A stretch of DNA of 64,000 bases from Bacteroidales bacterium (GTDB lineage: Bacteria; Bacteroidota; Bacteroidia; Bacteroidales; UBA932), in the NCBI GenBank assembly GCA_024398105.1, contig JAKSJP010000010.1:1-64000 (forward strand), read 5' to 3'. This document shows, piece after piece, positions 1 through 8,177 of this stretch. The notes beneath the pieces were generated by a model. It saw only the letters and a program-made list of their open reading frames with translations. It was not told the DNA's origin and made no database searches. Within the stretch, counting starts at the first letter, position 1; every line of letters begins with the position of its first letter. Position numbers and translations under genes: made by a program.

Positions 1-34
1 CCCCACCAGGTGGGAGAGTAGGCAGCTGCCGTTC
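1..34 (+). rRNA. rrf: 5S ribosomal RNA, 3' end (partial)
   Basis: The first bases read as the last third of a bacterial 5S rRNA: a CACC/GGTGGG helix followed by GAGAGTAGG and a closing CTGCCG, as expected for the 3' end. It is directly followed by a strong terminator, as at the end of an rRNA operon. The 16S, 23S and the rest of the 5S would lie outside the window to the left. The exact 3' end is uncertain by a few bases. Confidence 0.8.
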
Positions 35-39
35 TTCGA

Positions 40-78
40 GGACCCGATCATCACATGATGGTCGGGTCCTTTTGTTTT
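40..78 (+). terminator. Intrinsic terminator of the rRNA operon
   Basis: Bases 40-52 pair with 57-69 (GGACCCGA at the base of the stem with TCGGGTCC) around a four-base ACAT loop. With one G-T wobble this gives a 13-bp stem, followed by TTTTGTTTT. It has the form of a strong rho-independent terminator and ends the rRNA transcript. Confidence 0.9.
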
Positions 79-91
79 GTATAACCATGTT

Positions 92-122
92 TTTGTTTTA
101 TCAGAATTAGTTCCTAAATTTG
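92..122 (+). promoter_or_regulatory. Bacteroidota-type promoter for the small membrane protein
   Basis: TTTG at 92-95 is followed after exactly 19 nt by TAAATTTG at 115-122. This matches the Bacteroidota sigma consensus (-33 TTTG, -7 TAnnTTTG). The start codon at 141 lies 18 nt downstream. Confidence 0.7.
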
Positions 123-140
123 CCGCGCTAATTATTGTTT

Positions 141-575
141 ATGAAGTTTTTAGAAAATAGGACTATTTCCCGCATTTTAATCCGCAGAGCGAACATTTAC
201 GGATGGGGTATCCCAGGTTTGCTGATGTTTGTGTCCGGAATTTACATGAGTCTGACATCTCCAGTCAGAGATTCTGTTGGTGGATTGACTATCCTCCTTT
301 TGTACATAGCCATTTTCACTAATAAGAAGAGTGTAAATCAGCATATCAGTTTCCTTTTTGAGACTGAAGCTGAATATTTGCCGTTGAAGAACATTACAAC
401 GACCCGACTGACTGTGTTGTGGTGGACACATATATTCATTCCTTGGATTCCTTTTATGATCTGGGGTAGGAACTCAGTTTTGTTCTTTGCTTTCATGAAC
501 CTTGAAGGCCTTCTGTATCTGACATATTCAATCAGGTATATCAGGACTTTTTCGCCGAACAAGGTCAATTTGTAG
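141..575 (+). CDS. Small multi-pass membrane protein, unknown function
   Basis: I do not recognise a family. The 144-residue protein has a basic N-terminus (RILIRR) and four hydrophobic stretches, at about residues 21-38, 46-60, 88-106 and 110-128, so it is probably an integral inner-membrane protein. I start it at ATG 141; a TTG two codons upstream is less likely. It is the first gene after the rRNA terminator and has its own promoter. Codons are more AT-rich than in the genes downstream. The next gene follows with only 6 nt between stop and ATG, so the two are likely co-transcribed. Confidence 0.6.
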   Translation: MKFLENRTISRILIRRANIYGWGIPGLLMFVSGIYMSLTSPVRDSVGGLTILLLYIAIFTNKKSVNQHISFLFETEAEYLPLKNITTTRLTVLWWTHIFIPWIPFMIWGRNSVLFFAFMNLEGLLYLTYSIRYIRTFSPNKVNL

Positions 576-581
576 TTGTTA

Positions 582-1016
582 ATGGCTGAATTGACGATAT
601 ATGATCCACTTAGGAAGAAGAAAGTCGCTCTGACTCCAGAAGAAGAAGTCAGGCAGTGGTTCATAAGCGTCCTTCACAATGACCTTAAAGTTCCGATGCA
701 GCTCATGATGAGCGAGGTCGGAATGAAATGTGGTCAGCTTACGGGAGTCATTTCCGGCGTTAAGCAGAAAGAGTACAGGGCAGACATCCTTGTCTATGAC
801 AGAGCCTTGAACCCTATGCTTGTCGTAGAATGCAAGAGACCCGACGTGAAGCTTACATCGGCTGTACTCGAACAGGCTCTTAGATATGCTGAACTGCTCT
901 GCGTAAGATACCTTATCATTACCAACGGAAACAGTACTTATTTCGCAGGAAGTGTTGAAGGAAGACTCAGGTTCCTTGACAAGGTTCCTGAATATGAAGA
1001 AATGATTAAGGCATGA
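582..1016 (+). CDS. Orphan type I restriction HsdR N-terminal-like protein
   Basis: This 144-residue protein matches the small HSDR_N_2 family: a PD-(D/E)xK nuclease fold resembling the N-terminal domain of HsdR but lacking the helicase. The visible core is YRADILVYD followed by LVVECKRPDVKL, giving the Asp...Glu-x-Lys catalytic set, then an AxRYAELL helix and a YLIITNGN strand. No HsdM or HsdS gene is nearby, so it is not a restriction system by itself. Such stand-alone proteins are common in Bacteroidota close to holA, as here (3 kb away). The start is ATG 582. Its stop overlaps the next start (ATGA at 1013), which indicates translational coupling. Function unknown. Confidence 0.75.
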   Translation: MAELTIYDPLRKKKVALTPEEEVRQWFISVLHNDLKVPMQLMMSEVGMKCGQLTGVISGVKQKEYRADILVYDRALNPMLVVECKRPDVKLTSAVLEQALRYAELLCVRYLIITNGNSTYFAGSVEGRLRFLDKVPEYEEMIKA

Positions 1017-2548
1017 GCAATACGATTACACATGGTTTCCTTGACGACCCTATATTCAGAATAGTCTCTGATGTCGCAGCAGAATGCGGTGTCAGAGCGT
1101 TTGTCATAGGTGGTTATGTAAGGGACTGCTTCCTCGGCAGACCTAGCAAGGATATCGATATCGTGGTGGAGGGAAGTGGCATCGCTTTGGCGGAGGCTAT
1201 CGCCCGCAAGGTCGCTGCGACTGAAAGACATCGTTGCCATGTGTCGGTCTTCAAGAACTTCGGAACCGCGATGCTAAGGTACCATGGTACCGAAGTGGAA
1301 TTCGTCGGTGCCCGTAAGGAGTCATACAACCGTGATTCGCGAAAGCCGATAGTCGAGGACGGTACTCTGGAGGATGACCAGAAGAGAAGGGATTTTACCA
1401 TCAATGCGATGGCTTTCAGCCTTCAGAACGAGGATTTCGGCGCTCTGGTCGATCCTTTCGGCGGAATTCAGGATCTCGCAAGGGGAATAATCCGTACTCC
1501 GCTTGATCCGTACGTCACATTCAGTGACGATCCTCTCAGGATGCTGCGTGCAGTGCGTTTCGCAACTAAATTGTCTACAGACCAGCTGAGATTTGAGATT
1601 GTTCCTGAATGTCTTGAGGCCATAAGGTCAATGAAGGACAGAATGGTCATACTTTCTAAGGAAAGAATAGTCGAGGAACTCAACAAGATTTTGATTACCA
1701 GAACCCCTTCCATCGGCTTCAGGCTGATGGACCAGACCGGTCTCATAGAGTACGTCCTGCCTGCTTTGGCAAAGCTGAAAGGAATCGAGACCGTCGACGG
1801 CAGGGGACACAAGGATAATTTCTCACATACGCTCCAGGTGTTGGACAACGTCTGCGCTGACGAGACTTCGTTGATTGCTGAAGGCAAGCTCCATGACTAT
1901 ATTCCGCTTGAAGACGGAAACGGATTTGAGGAAAGAGTCAGGACAGAACCTTATCTATGGCTGAGATGGGCCGCATTGCTCCACGATATAGGAAAACCTG
2001 TGTCAAAGCGTTTCGATCCAGGCATAGGCTGGATGTTCCATGGACATGAGGTCGTTGGATCCAGGATGGTTCCTAAGATCTTCCAGGAACTCAAGATGCC
2101 GCTCAACGAGAAGATGAAATATGTGCAGAAGCTTGTCGGTCTGCATCACAGGCCTGTAGCTCTTGTGGATGAAGAGGTTACGGATTCGGCAGTCAGAAGG
2201 TTGCTTTTTGACGCAGGTAATGAGATCGATGACCTGATGCTCCTGTGCAATGCCGATATTACATCAAAGAATCCGGCCAAGGTCGTAAGGCTTCGCAGGA
2301 ATTTCGAACTTGTGCGCGAGAAACTTGTCCTGGTCGAGGAGAAGGATGCGATACGTAATTTCAAGAATCCTATCACAGGTGAGTATGTGATGGAAGTCTA
2401 TGGTATTGGACCTTCAAATGTCATAGGAACTATCAAGGAGAAGGTCAAGAACGCCATTCTCGATGGAGAGATCCCGAACACTTTCGAGGCTGCGGATGCT
2501 CTTATGCGTTCGTTTGCGCCTGAGCTCGGACTGGTTGCCGTAAAATAA
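1013..2548 (+). CDS. CCA-adding enzyme / poly(A) polymerase family protein with HD domain
   Basis: Class II nucleotidyltransferase of 511 residues. The head domain shows GG at residues 33-34, RD at 37-38 and the metal-binding D47-x-D49 pair, followed by the RRDFTINAMAF nucleotide-recognition motif at about 125-135. The C-terminal half carries an HD phosphohydrolase motif (LLHDIGKP near residue 324, then HGHE), so this is the HD-containing type of tRNA nucleotidyltransferase. The expected role is adding or repairing the 3' CCA of tRNAs; HD-containing members may also show phosphodiesterase activity. It overlaps the upstream gene by 4 nt. A split between CCA- and A-adding activities cannot be excluded from sequence alone. 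Confidence 0.9.
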   Translation: MSNTITHGFLDDPIFRIVSDVAAECGVRAFVIGGYVRDCFLGRPSKDIDIVVEGSGIALAEAIARKVAATERHRCHVSVFKNFGTAMLRYHGTEVEFVGARKESYNRDSRKPIVEDGTLEDDQKRRDFTINAMAFSLQNEDFGALVDPFGGIQDLARGIIRTPLDPYVTFSDDPLRMLRAVRFATKLSTDQLRFEIVPECLEAIRSMKDRMVILSKERIVEELNKILITRTPSIGFRLMDQTGLIEYVLPALAKLKGIETVDGRGHKDNFSHTLQVLDNVCADETSLIAEGKLHDYIPLEDGNGFEERVRTEPYLWLRWAALLHDIGKPVSKRFDPGIGWMFHGHEVVGSRMVPKIFQELKMPLNEKMKYVQKLVGLHHRPVALVDEEVTDSAVRRLLFDAGNEIDDLMLLCNADITSKNPAKVVRLRRNFELVREKLVLVEEKDAIRNFKNPITGEYVMEVYGIGPSNVIGTIKEKVKNAILDGEIPNTFEAADALMRSFAPELGLVAVK

Positions 2549-2561
2549 TTACTATACATAT

Positions 2562-3524
2562 ATGTCGCTGACGGATAGATATTTAGCTTATATCTCCGGC
2601 GTACGCAGGTATTCAGTACGTACGCAGGAAATATATGCTGATGTGCTGTCCAGATTTGTCGCATATTCTGCCGTGTCTCCTTCTGATGAAGACTTGCTCA
2701 AGGCTCTTACCGCTGATTCTCTAAGGAACTATGAAGTCTATCTGATGGATGATATGAAGGAGAGCCCCCGTACGGTCAATCTCCATCTTTCCGTCATAAG
2801 CGGTTTCTGCCGTTTCCTTCAGTCAGAAGGGCTGCTGCTTTCAAATCCGGTCAAGGTCGTTTCACGCCCCAAGGTCGCCAAGCGTCTCCCTGTCGTCTAC
2901 CGACAGGATGCAATGAAGGATTATTTCACTGAGACAGAGTGCTTTGCTGACTCTGAGAATATTGAACTCGTGACTGGCAGCGATGCGGTATCCATGGACC
3001 TTTGGACCCGTCGGAGAGACCGTCTCGTGATGCGTATCCTGTATGATACGGGAATGCGTAGGAGTGAACTTATTGGCCTTGATGTCTCGTCGGTCGATTT
3101 CAAGAGGGGAGTGGTACGAGTTTTGGGAAAAGGAAATAAAATGAGAGAAATTCCTCTGATAGATAGCTTATCGGAAGAAATTTCATTATATTTGACTACA
3201 ACAGCTAAGGTCTTTGGATGCGAAAGACTTCCGTCGGACCCTCTGCTCGTCACGGAAAAGGGCTCCAGACTCTATCCTATGGCGGTCCAGAGGATAGTGG
3301 ATGCGGAGTTGAAGACAGTCGGGATAACAGGCCGCAGGTCTCCACATGCTTTGAGGCATACACTTGCCACTGAGCTTCTGGACAGCGGCGCGGACCTCAA
3401 TTCGATCAAGGAACTGCTCGGACACTCTTCACTCGCTGCGACTCAGGTCTATACGCATACATCGGTCGAAAAGCTGAAACAATCTTATATTAACGCCCAC
3501 CCAAGGGCAAAAAGAGGAGGTTAA
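2562..3524 (+). CDS. xerC: Tyrosine recombinase XerC/XerD family
   Basis: Site-specific tyrosine recombinase of 320 residues. An N-terminal SAM-like DNA-binding domain (about 1-100) is followed by a catalytic domain with the complete set R166, K190, H262, R265, H288 and nucleophile Y297 (motifs DTGMRRSEL, LGKGNKMRE, HALRHTLATELL, LGHSS...TQVYTH). This is the chromosome-dimer resolution type rather than a phage integrase. It is slightly longer than the usual 295-305 residues because of an extra stretch at about 122-150. It sits 13 nt after the CCA enzyme and 2 nt before hpf, a pairing common in Bacteroidota. The choice between xerC and xerD is not certain. Confidence 0.88.
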   Translation: MSLTDRYLAYISGVRRYSVRTQEIYADVLSRFVAYSAVSPSDEDLLKALTADSLRNYEVYLMDDMKESPRTVNLHLSVISGFCRFLQSEGLLLSNPVKVVSRPKVAKRLPVVYRQDAMKDYFTETECFADSENIELVTGSDAVSMDLWTRRRDRLVMRILYDTGMRRSELIGLDVSSVDFKRGVVRVLGKGNKMREIPLIDSLSEEISLYLTTTAKVFGCERLPSDPLLVTEKGSRLYPMAVQRIVDAELKTVGITGRRSPHALRHTLATELLDSGADLNSIKELLGHSSLAATQVYTHTSVEKLKQSYINAHPRAKRGG

Positions 3525-3526
3525 CT

Positions 3527-3820
3527 ATGGAGATCAGGATTCAGTCCCTTAAGTTCAACGCAGATCAGAAGCTGCTTGACTATGTTGAAAAGAAGGTTTC
3601 CAGGATCGAGAGATTCGACGAAGGAATCACAAGTATCGAAGTTGCCTTGTCACTGCTTGAGAAACCTGACAACAAATCTGCGAAGATTCAGGTTCACGTA
3701 CCAGGAGGCAATATCGTAGTCGAGAGGACAGCAAGAACCTTCGAAGAGGCAATCACCGACGCGGTGGATGTCATGAAGGAGAAATTGACAAGAAATAAGG
3801 AGAAGCACGCTGACGCATAG
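3527..3820 (+). CDS. hpf: Ribosome hibernation promoting factor (HPF/RaiA)
   Basis: Short form (97 residues) of the HPF/YfiA family. It starts with MEIRIQSLKFN and has the beta-alpha-beta-beta-beta-alpha pattern of the family, ending in ...AITDAVDVMKEKLTRNKEKH. Family members bind the 30S subunit and promote dimerisation or hibernation of ribosomes in stationary phase; this form lacks the C-terminal dimerisation domain of the long type. A strong ribosome binding site (AGAGGAGG) lies in the last codons of the recombinase gene, 2 nt between the two genes. A terminator follows at 3847. Confidence 0.9.
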   Translation: MEIRIQSLKFNADQKLLDYVEKKVSRIERFDEGITSIEVALSLLEKPDNKSAKIQVHVPGGNIVVERTARTFEEAITDAVDVMKEKLTRNKEKHADA

Positions 3821-3846
3821 TCTCAGAGAGTGCATAAATTACAGCT

Positions 3847-3873
3847 AGGATGGTCTTGGACCATCCTTTTTTT
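3847..3873 (+). terminator. Intrinsic terminator after hpf
   Basis: AGGATGGTC (3847-3855) pairs perfectly with GACCATCCT (3859-3867) around a 3-nt loop, followed by a run of T. It excludes the upstream in-frame start of holA at 3850, because that start would place this hairpin inside the coding sequence. The same 9-bp stem recurs in the terminator at 39258. Confidence 0.9.
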
Positions 3874-3874
3874 G

Positions 3875-3882
3875 TATATTTG
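3875..3882 (+). promoter_or_regulatory. -7 promoter box for holA
   Basis: TATATTTG matches the TAnnTTTG consensus and begins inside the preceding terminator T-tract. Only 6 nt separate it from the holA ATG (3889), so the transcript would be leaderless or nearly so. Confidence 0.6.
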
Positions 3883-3888
3883 TCTATT

Positions 3889-4932
3889 ATGGCTAAATCG
3901 AAAGGAGCGGACGCAGCGGCAGTCTATGCGAAAATATCGGAAGATGTCAGGAATGGCATCTTCTCTCCAGTATATCTCCTTATGGGCGAAGAACCCTACT
4001 ATCCTGACCTCGCCTGCGAGGCGATCATGGCAAATGCACTTCAGGACTATGAGAGGGACTTCAACCAGACAGTATTCTATGGTACGGATACAACTGCCGA
4101 TGTCGTAGCTACCGAGGCGAGAAGTTTCCCTATGATGGCTGACCGCAGGCTTGTCGTCCTGAAGGAGGCTCAGAACATGAAGAGTCAGGACGAACTTGCA
4201 GTCTACTGCGAGGAACCTATGGATTCGACAGTCCTTGTCATCCTTATGCATGGCGCTTCTGCCGACAAGAGAAAGTCTCTGTACAAGATGGTCGCAAAGA
4301 TGGGTACTGTGTTGGAATCCAATGCTTTGCGAGACTATGAGGTTCCTTCATGGATATCTGGCTTCTATTCAAGCAAAGGACTTAGCATCGCCCCTGATGC
4401 GGCGGCCCTGATGGCGGAATATGCTGGCGCTGACCTGACCAGGATCGCGGTCGAGACCGATAAGATGCTCAAGAATCTCCCGGAAGGAACAACCAAGGTC
4501 ACTGTCGCTGACGTCGAGAAGAATGTCGGCATAAGCAGGCAGTTCAGCGTCTTCGAACTGACGAAGGCTCTTTCCTTCAGAGACGCAGCCAAGGCCTTGA
4601 AGATTGCTGCCTACATAGGCGAGCAGCCTAAGTTCGCCATGCCTATGGCTACTGCAACAATCTTCAACCATTTCTATCGCATCCTGAAGTACGAGGCTCT
4701 GCTTCAGCAGGACCCTAGGCCGGACGCTTCTTCTAAGGCAGCGGTTCTTGGAGTCCCTCCGTTCTTCTTCCAGGAATATGATACTGCTGTAAGGAACTAT
4801 CCTCTCCCTAAGTGCATGAGAATTGTCGCACTGATCGAGGAGTATGATTTCAAAGGCAAGGGAGGAGACGCAGGAGATGCCACACCTGCACAGCTTCTGA
4901 CGGAATTGATTGCAAAAATTTTAAGTATTTAA
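3889..4932 (+). CDS. holA: DNA polymerase III subunit delta
   Basis: 347 residues. Delta opens the beta sliding clamp within the clamp-loader complex. The features match the family: an early VYLLMGEEPYYPDLACEAI segment (domain I), FFGTD-like and RRLVVLKEAQ segments, a SWISGFYSSKG linker, and a C-terminal collar-type helical domain (FELTKALSFRDAAKALKIA). It contains no Walker A motif, as expected for delta as opposed to gamma/tau. I use ATG 3889 because earlier in-frame codons overlap the hpf terminator. The HsdR_N-like gene 3 kb upstream and holA often lie close together in this phylum. Confidence 0.85.
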   Translation: MAKSKGADAAAVYAKISEDVRNGIFSPVYLLMGEEPYYPDLACEAIMANALQDYERDFNQTVFYGTDTTADVVATEARSFPMMADRRLVVLKEAQNMKSQDELAVYCEEPMDSTVLVILMHGASADKRKSLYKMVAKMGTVLESNALRDYEVPSWISGFYSSKGLSIAPDAAALMAEYAGADLTRIAVETDKMLKNLPEGTTKVTVADVEKNVGISRQFSVFELTKALSFRDAAKALKIAAYIGEQPKFAMPMATATIFNHFYRILKYEALLQQDPRPDASSKAAVLGVPPFFFQEYDTAVRNYPLPKCMRIVALIEEYDFKGKGGDAGDATPAQLLTELIAKILSI

Positions 4933-4974
4933 TGAAAATCTATAATTATTTATTGTATAACGATAAATAATTTA

Positions 4975-4982
4975 TATATTTG
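4975..4982 (+). promoter_or_regulatory. -7 promoter box for the ABC exporter operon
   Basis: TATATTTG, with an imperfect ATTG 19 nt upstream (4952-4955). It probably drives the four-gene run from 5004 to 8996. Confidence 0.55.
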
Positions 4983-5003
4983 CCAAAACAGTATAAACGA
5001 ACT

Positions 5004-5918
5004 ATGGGAATAATAGAATGTAAGTCCATATGCAAGTCATTCGGGCCTAAGATTGCCCTTGACTCTGTGTCAGTCGACATACCGAAGGGAAAGATCTTCG
5101 GATTGCTCGGGCCGAACGGTGCGGGCAAGACTACGCTGATCCGAATTATCAACCGAATCACGATACCTAACTCAGGCGAGGTCATCTTTGACGGACGTCC
5201 TATCACCCAGCGCGACGTGGAGAAGATCGGATACCTTCCGGAGGAAAGGGGACTCTATCGCAAGATGGAGGTTGGAGCCCAGGCCATGTATTTCGCTCAG
5301 CTCAAGGGCATGTCCCAGAGGGATGCTCAGCGTGAGCTCAAGATCTGGTTCGAGCGCTTCGGCATCCAGGACTGGTGGAAGAAGAAAGTCGAGGAGCTCT
5401 CAAAGGGTATGGCCCAGAAGGTACAGTTCATCACCACTGTGGTGCACAAGCCTCAGCTCATGATACTTGACGAGCCTTTCTCGGGCTTTGATCCTGTGAA
5501 TGCGGAACTCATCCGTCAGGAGATCCTCAGACTCAAGGCAGAAGGCTCTACCATTATCCTCTCGACCCATAACATGGAGTCTGTCGAGGAGCTCTGCGAC
5601 AACATCGCGCTCATCAACAAGTCCAAGCTTGTGATTACAGGAGGCGTGAATGACATCAGACATAAGTACGGCAACAACAACATCGAGCTCGTCTACACCG
5701 GTGAGAATGCCCTCACTGCCGACGCCAGCCTGTTCGACATCCTTTCTGATGACAACAATGCGGGAAGACATACCGCCGTCCTCTCTCTCGCAGAGGGAGT
5801 TACGACCAACGACACCCTTGCGGCAGTTCTTTCACAGAACATCACAGTCAACTCATTCAAGGAGCTTGTCCCTAGAATGAACGACATTTTCATCAAACTT
5901 GTAACGGAGAGCGAATAA
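5004..5918 (+). CDS. ABC transporter ATP-binding protein (NatA/YhaQ-like)
   Basis: 304 residues. ATPase of an ABC-2 type exporter. Walker A is GPNGAGKTT at 36-44, the signature LSKGM is at 132-136, and Walker B LMILDE is at 152-157, followed by the D-loop and STHNMESVEELCDN with the switch histidine. The C-terminal 80 residues form the extra domain typical of drug, sodium or antibiotic exporters. I start at ATG 5004 (MGIIECKSICKSFG); codons upstream overlap the promoter. The stop is 1 nt from the permease start, so the two are certainly one transcription unit. The substrate cannot be told from sequence. Confidence 0.88.
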   Translation: MGIIECKSICKSFGPKIALDSVSVDIPKGKIFGLLGPNGAGKTTLIRIINRITIPNSGEVIFDGRPITQRDVEKIGYLPEERGLYRKMEVGAQAMYFAQLKGMSQRDAQRELKIWFERFGIQDWWKKKVEELSKGMAQKVQFITTVVHKPQLMILDEPFSGFDPVNAELIRQEILRLKAEGSTIILSTHNMESVEELCDNIALINKSKLVITGGVNDIRHKYGNNNIELVYTGENALTADASLFDILSDDNNAGRHTAVLSLAEGVTTNDTLAAVLSQNITVNSFKELVPRMNDIFIKLVTESE

Positions 5919-5919
5919 T

Positions 5920-7320
5920 ATGAACCTGAATAACTTAAGCATCATCATAGGACGTGAGTATACTACCCGCGTCAAGAAGAAGTCATTCCTCATCCTGACC
6001 TTCGTCGTGCCTGTGCTCTTCGCAGCGCTCTGCATCGTTCCTTCTGTGATCATGGCAGTTTCCAAGGAGGAGTCGAAGCGAGTGGCTGTCATCGATGAAT
6101 CAGGCATCGTGCTTCCTTTCCTTGAGAGCAACGAGGTCGTGACGTACGCCGACTACTCGGACTACGATACTGATTCAGTCAAGTCTACTTTGGACGAGCT
6201 GGGCATGGATGCCCTCCTTCACGTCTCAAGGCTTGATACTGTTGCAAGATCCCTTACTGTCGACTCATATTCGAAGAAACCGCTTGGAATCGAGCTGGTT
6301 GCATCCATCGAGGACAAGGTGAATGACGCTGTTGAGGACTACCGCATCACCTCCTATGGTATCGAGAACCTCGACAGGATCATGGATGAAGTCAAGTCGA
6401 ATGTGTCCATGACTACCTATACACTCGACGAGTCAGGCAAGGAGAGCGTATCTTCTTCTGAGGTCTATATGGTCATCTCGATGCTTCTCGGCATGATCAT
6501 CTATATGTTCATCGCTATGTTCAGCGGCACTGTCATGAGTTCTGTCATCGAGGAGAAGTCAAGCAGGGTAGTGGAGGTCCTCGTATCTTCAGTCAAGGCA
6601 ACCGAGCTTCTCTTCGGTAAGATCATCGGAGTCGCTCTCGTGGCTCTCACGCAGTTCCTGATGTGGATAGTGCTGACCCTGGTGATCGTCTCAGTAGCCG
6701 GAGGCCTCATAGGCTTCGACAAGATCACCGAGTCTGCGTCAATGACTGATCCGGCTGCGATGATGAGCTCGATGGGCGTCGATCCTGAGACTGTCGGCAA
6801 TATGGGTATGAACATGGATCTTACAGCGCTGACAGCCGCTGCGGACAGTACTGCCGCCGTTTCACCTATGGCTGCAGTGATGAACACTCTTGCAAGCCTC
6901 AACTACGTACAGATCGTTGTAGCGTTCATCATATTCTTCATTTTCGGATATCTGCTCTACGCTTCACTGTTTGCGGCGATCGGCTCTGCTGTCGAGAACG
7001 AAGCAGACACTCAGCAGCTTCAGATCCCTGTGACAATTCCGCTTCTCATAGGTTTCTTCATCGCCTTCTATTCTTTCAAGGCGCCTGACAGCGGACTTGT
7101 GTTCTGGGGCTCTATGGTTCCGTTCACTTCTCCTATCGTCATGCTGGCAAGAATCCCTTACGGAGTTCCGGTATGGCAGCTGATTGTGTCAATCATTCTT
7201 CTTATCGCTACTTTCGCTGCCTGTGCGTGGGTTTCTGCGAAGATCTACAGGGTAGGTATCCTGATGTTTGGCAAGAAGTCCACATTCAAGGATCTCTGGA
7301 AATGGATCAGACAGGACTAG
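5920..7320 (+). CDS. ABC-2 type transporter permease (NatB-like)
   Basis: 466 residues. Membrane partner of the preceding ATPase. One N-terminal membrane helix (about 20-43) is followed by a large periplasmic region (about 50-180) and a C-terminal bundle of five or more helices from about 185 onward. VIEEKSSRVVEVLVSSV at about 210-226 is the typical ABC2_membrane_3 motif. An unusual Met/Ala/Gly-rich insert (about residues 270-320, including MTDPAAMMSSMG and NMGMNMD) sits between two helices. Likely roles are efflux of sodium, drugs or a lipid-like compound; this is inference. Confidence 0.85.
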   Translation: MNLNNLSIIIGREYTTRVKKKSFLILTFVVPVLFAALCIVPSVIMAVSKEESKRVAVIDESGIVLPFLESNEVVTYADYSDYDTDSVKSTLDELGMDALLHVSRLDTVARSLTVDSYSKKPLGIELVASIEDKVNDAVEDYRITSYGIENLDRIMDEVKSNVSMTTYTLDESGKESVSSSEVYMVISMLLGMIIYMFIAMFSGTVMSSVIEEKSSRVVEVLVSSVKATELLFGKIIGVALVALTQFLMWIVLTLVIVSVAGGLIGFDKITESASMTDPAAMMSSMGVDPETVGNMGMNMDLTALTAAADSTAAVSPMAAVMNTLASLNYVQIVVAFIIFFIFGYLLYASLFAAIGSAVENEADTQQLQIPVTIPLLIGFFIAFYSFKAPDSGLVFWGSMVPFTSPIVMLARIPYGVPVWQLIVSIILLIATFAACAWVSAKIYRVGILMFGKKSTFKDLWKWIRQD

Positions 7321-7339
7321 GAATAAAAACTGTACTGGA

Positions 7340-8164
7340 ATGAAAAAGACAGTCATATCATTTATCATGGCATGTTCATGCCTTTGTATGGCAGCTCAGG
7401 ATTTTTCCTGGACCGTCGTACCTGTTGATGGCTCAAGGACAGGCGTGGTCGCTTCAAATGCTGACAATGTACAGGAGGCGATGGGCCGTATGAAGGGAAA
7501 GAAATATATCGCGCCGAATGGTAAGAAGTTCAAGAAAGGCGTGACACCTAAGGTTGCCGCTCTTCTTCTTGACGCACAGAAGGACATGTACGACCTGAAG
7601 CAGGTAGTCGCATATTCTCCGAAGGCCATGGTACGTCAGGGACCGGAGTGCGAGCTTTCTGACTGGTTCATCGATGAGCTCATGCGTGCAGCACAGGAGA
7701 AATCAGGCAGGAAAGTAGATTTCGGAATCACCAATTTCGGTGGTATCAGAGTCGACATGCCACAGGGAGATGTACTCCTGGACGATATCGTGTCGATGTT
7801 TCCTTTCAAGAACAATCTCTGCTATCTGGAACTCAAGGGCAAGGATATCAGAGCCATACTTGAGCAGCTTGCCGCTACAAGCTGGCAGTGTGTAGGTGGA
7901 GCGCGTTGCGTCGTCAAGGACAAGAAGCTTGTCTCGGCCGAGATAGACGGCAAGCCTATTGACGACGAGAAAGTCTATGGCGTTGCGACCATCTCTTTCC
8001 TCCTTAACGGAGGCGACGGTATTTCTGTCGCAAAGAATGCTTTGGAGCTCAAGATCTTCGATGAGATGATCATCGACGTGATGCTCCCATATGTGAAACG
8101 TCTGACTGCTGAGGGAAAGTACATCGAGTACCAGACTGACGGCAGAATCAAGTATATCGACTAA
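7340..8164 (+). CDS. Secreted 5'-nucleotidase, C-terminal domain protein
   Basis: 274 residues. A signal peptide (MKKTVISFIMACSCLCMAAQ) precedes a stand-alone 5'-nucleotidase C-terminal domain, the substrate-specificity domain of UshA-like enzymes. Visible landmarks are ITNFGGIRVDMPQGDVLLDDIVSMFPFKNNL and NGGDGI near the end. The catalytic metallophosphatase half is encoded separately by the next gene, 13 nt downstream. The two products probably meet in the periplasm to hydrolyse nucleotides for salvage. The start at 7340 gives the signal peptide directly; an upstream ORF extension into the permease gene is rejected. Confidence 0.85.
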   Translation: MKKTVISFIMACSCLCMAAQDFSWTVVPVDGSRTGVVASNADNVQEAMGRMKGKKYIAPNGKKFKKGVTPKVAALLLDAQKDMYDLKQVVAYSPKAMVRQGPECELSDWFIDELMRAAQEKSGRKVDFGITNFGGIRVDMPQGDVLLDDIVSMFPFKNNLCYLELKGKDIRAILEQLAATSWQCVGGARCVVKDKKLVSAEIDGKPIDDEKVYGVATISFLLNGGDGISVAKNALELKIFDEMIIDVMLPYVKRLTAEGKYIEYQTDGRIKYID

Positions 8165-8177
8165 GGAGGAACGCAGT

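Noticed and set aside
3850-3888. Upstream start for holA
   Set aside because: These codons lie in the hpf terminator and the promoter box, so the ATG at 3889 is preferred.
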